From Candidatus Bathyarchaeota archaeon UBA185 (GTDB lineage Archaea > Thermoproteota > Bathyarchaeia > 40CM-2-53-6): DNA of 5,741 bases. Numbering within the stretch: the stretch's first letter is position 1; each line of letters begins with the position of its first letter. Location: NCBI GenBank assembly GCA_002495485.1, contig DAFH01000175.1, positions 1 through 5,741 on the forward strand, given 5' to 3'. The translations under genes were made by a program, and so were the position numbers. Positions 1 through 5,741 of this stretch are shown piece after piece. Under the pieces are notes generated by a model. It had not been told where the DNA came from. It ran no database searches and worked only from the letters and a program-made list of their open reading frames with translations.

Positions 1-10
1 ATAGCTCGAC

Positions 11-22
11 GAGGCGCGCCTC
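11..22. repeat. 12-bp palindrome GAGGCGCGCCTC
   Basis: A perfect 12-bp GC-rich palindrome lies at the left edge, downstream of the minus-strand operon. Its role cannot be judged from so little flanking sequence. The first 81 bp hold no gene that I can assign; a short tail of a plus-strand gene entering from the left cannot be excluded. Confidence 0.4.
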
Positions 23-62
23 TGGCTTGTGGAGACATGACTGAAACACCCCTTTCCGGAGT

Positions 63-89
63 CCCTATGGCAACGTGTGGATCATAGGG
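63..89. repeat. 7-bp inverted repeat over the operon's last stop codon
   Basis: CCCTATG (63-69) and CATAGGG (83-89) are perfect reverse complements separated by 13 bases. In the minus-strand transcript this hairpin would include the TGA stop of the SnoaL-like gene (84-82). It may mark the 3' end of the operon transcript. No strong T run follows, so a terminator role is only a possibility. Confidence 0.45.
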
Positions 90-507
90 TCGAACTTCTC
101 ATTCTTGCCCTGATCGGCTCGTTGTCGGAGTATATTCGCCACTCCGCAATCTTCCCGCCGCGAACCTGCGCCACCCAGACCGCCGGGGTCTCCCATCTAT
201 TCTCCGGTCTCGACAATCCTCCCTTGGGAACATACGTGCCGCGGGCTGTTCCGATGAGAATCGCGGTGTCGCCTTTAGACACTGTGCGGTCTATTCTGAT
301 CCAGTAGTCTGGGACCATCTCGAAATACTGCCTCCAACCATCTTCAATGGCCGGTCTGGCTGACTTGTCTCCCATAGAATCGACAAACGTATGATCCTCA
401 GTCATCAGCTTGACCAAGCCATCTACGTCGTGGGCGTTGACTCTCTCGATGAACCGTTTCGCCACGTCTGATGGTCTACTTTCCTTCTGAATGCTACTTG
501 ATCTCAT
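82..507 (-). CDS. SnoaL-like / NTF2-like family protein
   Basis: A small soluble protein of about 141 residues with the pattern of the SnoaL/NTF2-like alpha+beta cone fold. An N-terminal helix (residues 12-36, including RFIERVNAHDVDGL) leads into the family's early strand region 'DHTFVDSMGD'. A middle block 'KGDTAILIGTARGTY' follows, and then the closing strands 'WETPAVWVAQVRGGKIAEWRIYSDN'. This fold forms a hydrophobic pocket used by polyketide cyclases, isomerases and many binding proteins. No specific reaction can be read from the sequence. I chose the ATG at 507. A TTG at 522 in the same frame would add five residues and start 1 nt after the upstream stop, so it is a real alternative. It is the last gene of the exporter operon, which suggests a role tied to the transported compound, but that is inference. 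The length is normal for the family and nothing looks broken. Confidence 0.8.
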   Translation of the reverse strand: MRSSSIQKESRPSDVAKRFIERVNAHDVDGLVKLMTEDHTFVDSMGDKSARPAIEDGWRQYFEMVPDYWIRIDRTVSKGDTAILIGTARGTYVPKGGLSRPENRWETPAVWVAQVRGGKIAEWRIYSDNEPIRARMRSSTL

Positions 508-523
508 ACGAATGCTTCCCAAG

Positions 524-979
524 TCAGCTCGAAGTTGCGGAGAGAGTCTGTCGTCGGAAGAAACTCTTTGCAGATATCACAAGTGAGAGGAGTGCAGGTA
601 CGGGTCCGAAGAATATAGTATACCATCCTCCCCAAGTCAGATAATCAAAGAGGCCTGTGATCAGCCCTGTGACGACGAAGACGAGAATTGCGTACCATGC
701 CCACTTCTCTCGTCGCTTGAACGCCTTGAGGCCTATTAGAGTGATGAGTAGTCCGATGGCGATCGTGTAGAGGTTGATGTAGAACTGGTTCCAAGTGAGA
801 TCGCGAACCGCGTCCGGAGGATAGCTCATTACGCTTCGGCTCGCAGAGACGAGCGACCCGCAGGAAGGATAGCAGGCGAAGTATAGAATTCCAAACACTG
901 CCCCCGCAATGGTCCAGATGACTCCGCCAGCTACGGCAAGCCCAACCGCATATTTTGAAACCCTAGGAGAATTTGTCAA
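524..979 (-). CDS. hypothetical 4-TM membrane protein
   Basis: I do not recognise this 151-residue protein. It has four hydrophobic segments at about residues 12-34, 64-86, 93-112 and 118-138. A polar loop (about 36-62) between TM1 and TM2 carries a close cysteine pair (CYPSC, residues 36 and 40). If that loop lies outside the cell, the pair could form a disulfide. Positive residues (KAFKRREK at 85-92; FFRR near the C-terminus) suggest those ends are cytoplasmic. The only usable start is TTG at 979, because an in-frame TGA lies 9 nt upstream of it. The gene begins 25 nt after the stop of the upstream multi-TM gene, and the next gene begins right after its own stop, so it sits inside the operon. 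Membrane location is well supported; function is unknown. Confidence 0.7.
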   Translation of the reverse strand: MTNSPRVSKYAVGLAVAGGVIWTIAGAVFGILYFACYPSCGSLVSASRSVMSYPPDAVRDLTWNQFYINLYTIAIGLLITLIGLKAFKRREKWAWYAILVFVVTGLITGLFDYLTWGGWYTIFFGPVPALLSLVISAKSFFRRQTLSATSS

Positions 980-1004
980 GGACCCGCTTCAGCCACTCAA
1001 TAGG

Positions 1005-1712
1005 CTACTTTCCAAGTGCCTTGTCTGTCTTGAGAAGAGTTCGGCCTATCAGGAAGAACCACAGTCCCAAACCAACACCGTTAGTGAGGCCAACGAATGC
1101 GATGTACAGACCGGGCACCGGTACGTATTCTGCGAGTCCAGCGAGATTTGTGATGATGCCCACGTAGGCGGTTCTTCGGCCAAAGGTAGGGCTTTGTAAC
1201 ATGACGACTGAGGTTATGAGAAGAGACGTGGAGACGAGTGCGAAGCTGGTAACGTAGGCGGGGCCGTAGAAGAAGAGGGCGAGCATTGCCTGTCCTGCCC
1301 CGAGGATGATTGATCTCTGCGCGTCTGTCGTTGCTGCCGCGTACTGGTTGCTGAGATAGAGCATTGAGAAGGCCGTGTTTGATGCGAAGTAGGCTGCCAT
1401 ACCTACGAGGCTGAGAGTGGTGGAGAGGGCGATCCAGGATTTGCTTGCTTGTCTGAGAGTAACATAGACGGCGAGGAGTGTCGAGATGATTATTGCGTAG
1501 ACGATTATGCCGAGGAGGTCGTAGTCTAGGAGTCCTACGAGCCAGTTGTTCTGAAACTGGCTGAACCATGCTTGCACGCTGCTGGGTTGGGGGAAGAGGA
1601 CTAGGATTACGATGTCGATAATGACGAGCGGCGCGGCGACCAGGGCGCCTATGGCGCCGATCTTCCGGAGACCTTTCCATTCGTCTCCGGTATCTGATCC
1701 AAGCTGACTCAT
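1005..1712 (-). CDS. multi-TM membrane protein, possibly DUF4386-like
   Basis: A 235-residue integral membrane protein with hydrophobic segments at roughly residues 17-40, 62-86, 93-119, 136-172 (long enough for two helices) and 181-224 (likely two helices), giving six or seven spans. The layout resembles the uncharacterised DUF4386 family: a short charged N-terminus, a first TM, a loop with aromatic residues (AWFSQFQNNW), then a second TM containing 'LDYDLLGIIVYA'. That assignment is from memory of the family pattern and is moderate at best. There are no catalytic motifs and no large soluble domain. It starts at a normal ATG, the only clear ATG start among the membrane genes here, 19 nt after the stop of the ABC permease. 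Co-transcription with the exporter is therefore likely. It could be an accessory subunit of the transporter or an immunity or sensor protein; the sequence does not decide. Confidence 0.7.
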   Translation of the reverse strand: MSQLGSDTGDEWKGLRKIGAIGALVAAPLVIIDIVILVLFPQPSSVQAWFSQFQNNWLVGLLDYDLLGIIVYAIIISTLLAVYVTLRQASKSWIALSTTLSLVGMAAYFASNTAFSMLYLSNQYAAATTDAQRSIILGAGQAMLALFFYGPAYVTSFALVSTSLLITSVVMLQSPTFGRRTAYVGIITNLAGLAEYVPVPGLYIAFVGLTNGVGLGLWFFLIGRTLLKTDKALGK

Positions 1713-1731
1713 GTCCTGTTCGTGTTCTGCG

Positions 1732-2478
1732 TCAGCTAATCACTTTTCTGAACTGGTACAGCGTTGCAAGGAAGCTCGCCAGAGCGATGATCCCGATCAG
1801 TAGATACGCGGACACGAAAGTATTGACGGTCAACCCTCCGACCACTAGATCACGTGTCACATCCGAGGCATAGCTGACAGGGTTGTACTTAGCGACCGTC
1901 TGCGCCCAGTCAGGGAAGAATGAGACCGGGAACATTGCACTGCTGATGAAGATGAGTGGAAAGAAGAGCACTCCAGACAGCGCAGAGATCGTCTCTGTCT
2001 TCCGGGTCCTTATCCCGACCGTGAGAAAGACTCCGGACAGCGCAAACTCGAAGAAGGCTGCCGTCAAGAGCATGAGCAGAACTCCCGGCAGGCCGGACGA
2101 GATCGTCACGCCCATTGCAACTGCGACGACGATCGTGATAATCGACTGGATGACTGTTACGAACATGTCTGTGAGGAGGCGTCCCAGCAGGATCGCTGGC
2201 CGCACCACCTGAGTCAGCAGCATCTTTGAGAGAAAGCCCGAGTTCAGATCGTTCGCTAGAGAGACCCCGCCCTGAGGTGCGCCTATCATCGCGTTCAGCA
2301 TCACCACTCCGGGGGTCAGATACGCCAGGTATCCTCCCGACTGACCGGGCAGGAAGGTGCTGAACTTTGTCAGAAGCTGCGAGAAGAGCACCAGGAACAA
2401 GAGTGGGGTGAACAGGTTTGTCCCGAGGAGGGTTGGGTTCTTGACCAGCTTTGTCAGATACCTCTCCAGGAGAGACAC
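1732..2478 (-). CDS. ABC-2 type transporter permease (DrrB-like)
   Basis: This is the membrane subunit of an ABC exporter and partners the ATPase encoded just upstream. At about 248 residues with six predicted helices (around 17-36, 54-72, 105-127, 133-155, 165-187, 221-242), it matches the ABC-2 family in size and topology. The strongest evidence is the block before the last helix, 'FISSAMFPVSFFPDW' followed by 'KYNPVSYASDVTRDL'. This corresponds to the family's conserved 'P..LP.w...... NP.ty..d..R' segment. An early 'VKNPTLLGTNLFTPLLF' is also typical, with the NP start of TM1. The annotated start is GTG at 2478, 31 nt after the ATPase stop. The same frame stays open upstream to a TAA at 2515-2517 and reads 'CLALFYDTVSLLER', which resembles the usual N-terminus of these permeases but contains no standard start codon. 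The true start is therefore somewhat uncertain. The substrate is unknown; drugs, lipids or secondary metabolites are common for the family. Confidence 0.92.
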   Translation of the reverse strand: MSLLERYLTKLVKNPTLLGTNLFTPLLFLVLFSQLLTKFSTFLPGQSGGYLAYLTPGVVMLNAMIGAPQGGVSLANDLNSGFLSKMLLTQVVRPAILLGRLLTDMFVTVIQSIITIVVAVAMGVTISSGLPGVLLMLLTAAFFEFALSGVFLTVGIRTRKTETISALSGVLFFPLIFISSAMFPVSFFPDWAQTVAKYNPVSYASDVTRDLVVGGLTVNTFVSAYLLIGIIALASFLATLYQFRKVIS

Positions 2479-2509
2479 GGTATCGTAGAATAGGGCCAGA
2501 CAGATCGCC

Positions 2510-3496
2510 TCACATTAGGAAGGGCTCTGTCTCCCGCCGGGACAGCTCGTCAGCTCTGATGCGCCTGCCGGTCTCGCGGAGGAACACATCGTCCAGTGTG
2601 GGAGATCCGATGCTGAGGAATGACGGTCGGATGCCGTTTCGATCGAGCGTCGTGATAACTTCCGCGATTATCTGGCCCGCGTTCTTTGCGTAGGCTACGA
2701 CGCCGCTGTCCGAGACCATAGCGTTGGAGATGCCGGCGATGGACTTGAGAATATCCATTGTCCTGGATTTCAGGGATGCATCCGTCAGCGTGAGAGTGAT
2801 CGTCTCGCCACCAATTGCCTCCTTCAACTCCCAGGGGGTCCCGTCAGCGATGATCTTTCCATGGTCTATGATAGACAGTCTCCGACAGAGCCGGTCAGCC
2901 TCTTCCAAGTACTGCGTGGTAAGGAAGATCGTGATGTCTTCATTCCTGTTCAGCCCCTCCAAGTATTCCCAGATCGCGGCGCGCGACTGAGTATCAAGGC
3001 CGGTAGTTGGCTCGTCGAGAAAGAGCAGCTTAGGCTTGTGGATCAACGCCGAGGCAAGGTCTAGCCTCTTCCTCATCCCGCCGGAGTATCGTCCAGCGGA
3101 TTTCTTCGCCACATCCTCAAGCTGGACGAGCTTCAACAATTCCTTGATGCGATCGTCGAGAATACTCCCGTGGAGCTGCTGCAAGCGGCCCTGGAGATGG
3201 AGGTTCTGCCAGCCGCTCAGATCCACATCCAGACTCGTCTCCTGGGTAAGCACGCCGATAGACTTCCGGATCTCCTTCGGCGACTTGTCCAAGTCGTATC
3301 CAGCAACCGAGACCCGGCCCGAAGCCTTCCTCAGCAGCGTCGTCAAGGTCTTGATGGTCGTGCTCTTGCCAGCGCCGTTGGGACCGAGAAAACCGAAGAA
3401 CTCGCCCTCCTTCACGTTGAAGGAGATATCCTCGACCGCCCTCGTCCCATCGGGGTAGACCACCACGAGGTTCTGTACGTCTATGATGTCCGGCAA
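2510..3496 (-). CDS. ABC transporter ATP-binding protein (DrrA-like)
   Basis: This is the nucleotide-binding subunit of an ABC exporter, acting at the cytoplasmic face of the membrane with the following permease. All motifs of a working ATPase are visible in order: Walker A GPNGAGKST (38-46), Q-loop Gln85 in 'VLTQE', signature YSGGM (137-141), Walker B LLFLDEP (157-163) with catalytic Glu162, and the D-loop GLD (166-168). The H-loop position is glutamine (TTQYLEEAD, Gln195) instead of histidine, as is usual in the DrrA daunorubicin-resistance subfamily. Residues ~230-310 form the C-terminal extension of this subfamily (DUF4162-like), closing with 'SPTLDDVFLRETG'. The length of 328 residues is normal. 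The start is TTG at 3496: it places 'DIIDVQNLVVVY' where family members begin, and an in-frame TGA lies three codons upstream. It is the first gene of the operon; I see no clear archaeal TATA box directly upstream. Confidence 0.95.
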   Translation of the reverse strand: MPDIIDVQNLVVVYPDGTRAVEDISFNVKEGEFFGFLGPNGAGKSTTIKTLTTLLRKASGRVSVAGYDLDKSPKEIRKSIGVLTQETSLDVDLSGWQNLHLQGRLQQLHGSILDDRIKELLKLVQLEDVAKKSAGRYSGGMRKRLDLASALIHKPKLLFLDEPTTGLDTQSRAAIWEYLEGLNRNEDITIFLTTQYLEEADRLCRRLSIIDHGKIIADGTPWELKEAIGGETITLTLTDASLKSRTMDILKSIAGISNAMVSDSGVVAYAKNAGQIIAEVITTLDRNGIRPSFLSIGSPTLDDVFLRETGRRIRADELSRRETEPFLM

Positions 3497-3726
3497 GCCT
3501 GGCGCTCAGCCTTGCTTCCCCCAGGGAACCTTCCAGAAATGACTTCTCTTCCCCAGCAGCCGGGACCCACGTTCTCCCCCCCGCGGCGACTCTGCCTAGC
3601 TTTTCAGGCTCCCGCGCCTAGCCCCTCTCAGCAACAGCCGGCTAATGCCAGGCGCAGCCAGCCTACCATCTTCTACCGGACCCCTTCCAGACTCGAGACC
3701 TTCATCACCAAAATCGTCCCTTCCCC

Positions 3727-3760
3727 AAAAAAACACGGGCCCCAAAAAGAATTCTTTTTT
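3727..3760. terminator. possible bidirectional poly-T terminator
   Basis: Archaeal transcription often ends at runs of T. On the minus strand there are T runs at 3748-3744 (five) and 3733-3727 (seven), lying downstream of the aldehyde dehydrogenase remnant. On the plus strand there is a run of six T at 3755-3760. The T runs form the arms of the perfect palindrome AAAAAGAATTCTTTTT (3744-3759). A stop for minus-strand transcripts arriving from the right is plausible. The same A/T-rich segment could instead hold the promoter of the exporter operon. Confidence 0.35.
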
Positions 3761-3795
3761 CTAGCACCCCCGGGGGTCCACATTTCTCCGGGAGA
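3737..3795. repeat. cluster of four inverted repeats
   Basis: Four short inverted repeats are packed into under 60 bp: GGGCCC (3737-3742), AAAAAGAATTCTTTTT (3744-3759, 16 bp perfect), ACCCCCGGGGGT (3766-3777, 12 bp perfect) and TCTCC-G-GGAGA (3785-3795). These are read directly from the sequence. Their role is unknown: terminator hairpins, protein-binding sites, or the base of a structured leader are all possible. Confidence 0.7.
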
Positions 3796-3876
3796 CCTTC
3801 CTTCACGCAGGGCCAGGGGACCAATCAGCCAAACCATGCCTATCCTTAACGAAAACCGCACGAAGAACGATCCTGT

Positions 3877-4212
3877 CTATTGCTTGTCCCTATACGGGAA
3901 GAGGTATGGAAGATCCGGTTTCTCATTCCAGTCCACGTAGCACGTCTTCAACTGCGTATAGCACTCCAGCCCATACCGCGACCCTTCAGCGCCCACCCCT
4001 GACTGTCGGAACCCCGTATGGGCCCCCTGCAACTGCTCAGGCCCTACTTGGTTGATGTAGGTCTCGCCGAACCTGATCCTATTCATCGCCTTCAACACCC
4101 GCCCACTATCCCTCGTAAACACGTACGACGCCAACCCATACCTGGAATCGTTCGCGAAATCAATCGCCTTGTCAAAACCGTCCACCTCCAAGATCGGCAC
4201 CACAGGTCCTAC
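3877..4212 (-). pseudogene. C-terminal remnant of an aldehyde dehydrogenase
   Basis: Only the last ~110 residues of an NAD(P)-dependent aldehyde dehydrogenase remain, from a family usually about 480 residues long. The match starts abruptly at 'GPVVPILEVDGF', a segment that normally lies well after the active site. It continues through 'DSRYGLASYVFTRD', 'RIRFGETYINQ', 'HTGFRQSGVGAEGSRYGLE' and 'KTCYVDW' to a natural-looking end. The wording of these blocks resembles archaeal glycolaldehyde/lactaldehyde dehydrogenases, but the subtype cannot be proved from the tail. The Rossmann NAD-binding region, the catalytic cysteine and the general-base glutamate are all absent, so the product cannot be an active enzyme. 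GTG codons at 4203 and 4200 could act as starts, but an in-frame TGA lies just upstream (4240-4242), and the codons between encode nothing like an aldehyde dehydrogenase. The remaining frame has no stops, so the loss may be recent, or the break may be an assembly joint. Confidence 0.75.
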
Positions 4213-4598
4213 CTGGGCCTGACGGAAGCGGTAGTAATTTCATAAGAAAGCTGGATTTCCTTCTTGCTCCTTGAGCCCGCAGAACTCGGCTCGTTGTCAA
4301 ATTCAAGAAGGTAACTTCCCGACCTGCCAGCAGTGAAGTCAAAAGACGAATCGTTCGCCACTATCCCCAAGTCTAAGACCGGCTTAGAAGCCTCTGATCT
4401 CTCCGTCTCGTCAATCACTCTGAACTTTAGTTCCTCGTCCCCGTATCCGTAGACCCGGAATATCTTGAATGAGCCGTGGACCCTGTCTGCAACTTTGAGG
4501 GCGAGGCGGACATTAGACGCGGACCCAGGTTCAATCGTAAGAGTTTGTGAAACCCTCACGAGTATTTCCTCGTTTGAAGGATCTGATAGAGGTTGCAA
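4209..4598 (-). CDS. GOLD/emp24-like beta-sandwich domain protein, possibly truncated
   Basis: A predicted 129-residue protein resembling the GOLD-like (emp24-type) beta-sandwich domains that many archaea carry on secreted or membrane-anchored proteins. The pattern is clear: 'SQTLTIEPGSASNVRL' (17-32), 'VHGSFKIFRVYG' (40-51), 'EELKFRVIDE' (55-64), 'SSFDFTAGRSGSYLLEFDN' (84-102) and 'KKEIQLSYEIT' (112-122). The last two correspond to the domain's 'F.A..sG.Y.l.FDN' and 'k.v.lsY.i' strands. Such proteins normally have an N-terminal signal or TM anchor, and this one has none. The frame is closed by a TAA at 4638-4640, and the only start is TTG at 4598 (no ATG). A Ser/Thr-rich stretch between that stop and the TTG looks like the linker usually following an anchor. 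The gene may therefore have lost its 5' end. Its stop codon lies at the edge of the aldehyde dehydrogenase remnant, so the last few residues may be foreign. Function is unknown. Confidence 0.55.
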   Translation of the reverse strand: MQPLSDPSNEEILVRVSQTLTIEPGSASNVRLALKVADRVHGSFKIFRVYGYGDEELKFRVIDETERSEASKPVLDLGIVANDSSFDFTAGRSGSYLLEFDNEPSSAGSRSKKEIQLSYEITTASVRPR

Positions 4599-4737
4599 GG
4601 ATGAACCAGTCTTCGAATTCCCTAGACTCGTCGTTGCTTAAGAAGATGCCAAAGTACCAGCTCTAACCTGCTCTATTCTCAGAATCTCGGCATGTTTGTC
4701 TCGGTTGGAAAGCCTCCCCCGACGACCGCCTTGCATA

Positions 4738-4746
4738 TGTTTATCT
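4738..4746 (+). promoter_or_regulatory. possible TATA box of the thermosome gene
   Basis: An A/T-rich element containing TTTATCT (4740-4746) stands about 45 bp before the GTG start of the thermosome gene. Archaeal transcription usually begins about 25 bp downstream of the TATA box, which would place the start near 4765-4770 and leave a short leader of about 20 nt. A GTGA at 4777-4780, a partial match to an archaeal ribosome-binding site, lies 7 nt before the start codon. No heat-shock operator could be recognised. Confidence 0.4.
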
Positions 4747-4787
4747 CAAGAGAATAGTTCCCTCGTGCAATCGCAACGTGACTCGCC

Positions 4788-5741
4788 GTGTCAGAAATAC
4801 CTGTTCTGATCGTGAAAGAGGGCACTTCCCGGTCTAGGGGAAGAGACGCCCAGAGAAATAACATCATGGCAGCCAAGGTCCTAGCTGAGGCAGTAGGTTC
4901 AACCATTGGCCCGCGCGGAATGGACAAGATGCTAGTCGCGGGTCTGGGAGACATTGTGGTCACAAACGATGGTGCCACCATCATGAAGGAGATGGACGTG
5001 CAGAACCCTGCTGCCAAAATGCTAGTCGAAGTCGCCAAGACCCAGGATAGCGAGGTTGGAGATGGAACAACAACGGCTGTAGTGTTGGCAGGACAGCTTC
5101 TGGCAGGAGCTGAAGGACTACTCGACAAGGACATTCACCCCAACATCATCATTGACGGATACCGAGCGGCCGCACTCAAGGCGCACGAGGTCCTAGACAA
5201 GATTGCAATTAGCATCAAACCCAACGACAAGGAACGGTTGGAACAGATCGCACGCACCTCCTTGAACACGAAAGGCATCTTCGGATCTCAGACCAAATTC
5301 GCCAAGCTTGCGGTCGACGCGATAGAACAAGTCATGGACGAACACGACGGCAAAATCACTGCGGACATAGACATGGTAAAGGTGGTGAAGAAACACGGAC
5401 GAAGCCTCGACGAAGCCCAACTTGTAAATGGAATAATCATAGACAAGGAAGTAGCGCACCCCCAGATGCCTAAGACAGTCAGAGGAGGCAGAATCGCCTT
5501 GTTGAACGCCAAGCTTGAGATCGAGAAGACAGAGATCGACGCCAAAATCAACATCAACAAACCCGAAGAAATGTTCCTATTCATTCAAGAAGAGGAAAAA
5601 CTTCTCAAGAAAATGGCTCAAGACGTGGCCAAGACAGGGGCAAATGTCCTGTTCACAGAAAAAGGAATAGACGACCAAGTCCTATCCCTTCTGGCCGATG
5701 AAGGAATCCTTGCAGTAAAGAACGTGAGCAGCGGAGACATG
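4788..5741 (+). CDS. thermosome subunit (group II chaperonin), 3' end beyond window
   Basis: This is a subunit of the archaeal double-ring chaperonin that folds proteins in an ATP-driven cage in the cytoplasm. The first 318 of the usual ~540-550 residues are present. The N-terminus reads '[19 protein letters not shown]', where thermosomes normally begin. The three TCP-1/cpn60 signatures follow: '[13 protein letters not shown]' (38-50), '[20 protein letters not shown]' (58-77) and '[17 protein letters not shown]' (86-102) with the nucleotide-binding GDGTT. The intermediate domain follows, then the apical domain from about 210. The apical domain includes '[17 protein letters not shown]' and the helical protrusion that forms the built-in lid (about 250-280). 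The frame is unbroken to the window edge. The ATPase aspartate of the second half lies outside the window. The start is GTG at 4788, the only start between the in-frame TGA (4779-4781) and the conserved region. It is transcribed away from the GOLD-like gene. Confidence 0.97.
   Translation, partial: MSEIPVLIVKEGTSRSRGRDAQRNNIMAAKVLAEAVGSTIGPRGMDKMLVAGLGDIVVTNDGATIMKEMDVQNPAAKMLVEVAKTQDSEVGDGTTTAVVLAGQLLAGAEGLLDKDIHPNIIIDGYRAAALKAHEVLDKIAISIKPNDKERLEQIARTSLNTKGIFGSQTKFAKLAVDAIEQVMDEHDGKITADIDMVKVVKKHGRSLDEAQLVNGIIIDKEVAHPQMPKTVRGGRIALLNAKLEIEKTEIDAKININKPEEMFLFIQEEEKLLKKMAQDVAKTGANVLFTEKGIDDQVLSLLADEGILAVKNVSSGDM

Larger units (their letters stand above)
3497..3876. other. gene-free spacer, C-rich on plus strand
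   Basis: About 380 bp lie between the first codon of the exporter ATPase and the stop of the aldehyde dehydrogenase remnant. The plus strand is rich in C and poor in G. Open frames exist here, but their products are Pro/Arg-rich or without family features, so I treat them as chance. The half nearer the remnant contains clustered inverted repeats (separate entries). The half nearer the operon (3497-3720) would be a long G-rich 5' leader if the operon promoter lies in the A/T-rich part near 3720-3760. A 7-bp direct repeat GCCTAGC occurs at 3594-3600 and 3616-3622. I looked for tRNA, SRP RNA and RNase P RNA core motifs and found none. Confidence 0.5.

Noticed and set aside
1081..1680. A 199-codon minus-strand frame overlapping the multi-TM gene
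   Set aside because: Arg/Pro/His-rich product typical of an out-of-frame reading; the other frame gives well-formed membrane helices.
3630..3712. Possible C/D box RNA on the minus strand (a GTGATGA box near 3711-3705 and a CTGA about 75 nt later)
   Set aside because: No internal D' and C' boxes, spacing longer than usual, and no closing stem; chance matches to such short boxes are common.
3497..3720. Possible SRP RNA or RNase P RNA in the G-rich minus-strand spacer
   Set aside because: Core conserved motifs of both RNAs were looked for and not found.
3673..3861. A 62-codon minus-strand open frame in the spacer
   Set aside because: No recognisable motif, it crosses the palindromes and homopolymer runs, and no ribosome-binding site is evident.
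3170..3940. A 256-codon plus-strand open frame antisense to the ATPase and through the spacer
   Set aside because: Its product is rich in Pro, Arg and Gln without domains, most of it mirrors the well-supported ATPase gene, and the open frame is explained by the C-rich plus strand.
4606..4628. TTCGAATTCC near AGTCT/AGACT repeats, resembling a tRNA T-arm
   Set aside because: The stem spacing does not fit a T-arm and no acceptor or anticodon arm can be formed around it.
4679..5134. A 151-codon minus-strand open frame
   Set aside because: It is antisense to the thermosome gene, whose family match is beyond doubt. The tail outside that gene shows nothing specific.

Overview
The window is archaeal chromosomal DNA. 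The clearest marker is the 5' part of a group II chaperonin (thermosome) gene at the right end, running off the window. The frequent TTG and GTG starts, the weak Shine-Dalgarno signals and a GOLD-like beta-sandwich protein fit the same picture. A lineage in the Thermoproteota/TACK group is my best guess, but nothing here fixes the taxon.

Left part (about 82-3496, minus strand): five closely packed genes read as one operon in the order ABC ATPase, ABC-2 permease, multi-TM protein (possibly DUF4386-like), 4-TM hypothetical protein, SnoaL/NTF2-like protein. Gaps are about 1-31 nt. The first two genes form a DrrA/DrrB-type exporter. The next two encode small integral membrane proteins of unknown role. 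The last encodes a soluble pocket protein of a fold that either turns over or binds small hydrophobic molecules. A short inverted repeat covers the stop codon of the last gene.

Middle (3497-3876): about 380 bp without a convincing gene. It is C-rich on the plus strand and holds four inverted repeats and several A/T runs within about 60 bp (3737-3795), which may be a terminator or a structured leader region. I could not match it to a known RNA.

Right part: a minus-strand fragment holds only the last ~110 residues of an aldehyde dehydrogenase and lacks all catalytic residues. It abuts, nearly base for base, a minus-strand ORF for a GOLD/emp24-like domain that has no recognisable signal peptide or anchor. 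This looks like a rearrangement scar with gene debris, or an assembly joint. Diverging from it, a TATA-like element leads into the thermosome gene (GTG start at 4788), which is intact as far as the window goes.

I see no CRISPR array, tRNA, rRNA, transposase or integrase. I found no clearly new biological system. The best candidates for a second look are the exporter operon with its unknown membrane partners, the palindrome-rich spacer and the aldehyde dehydrogenase/GOLD junction.
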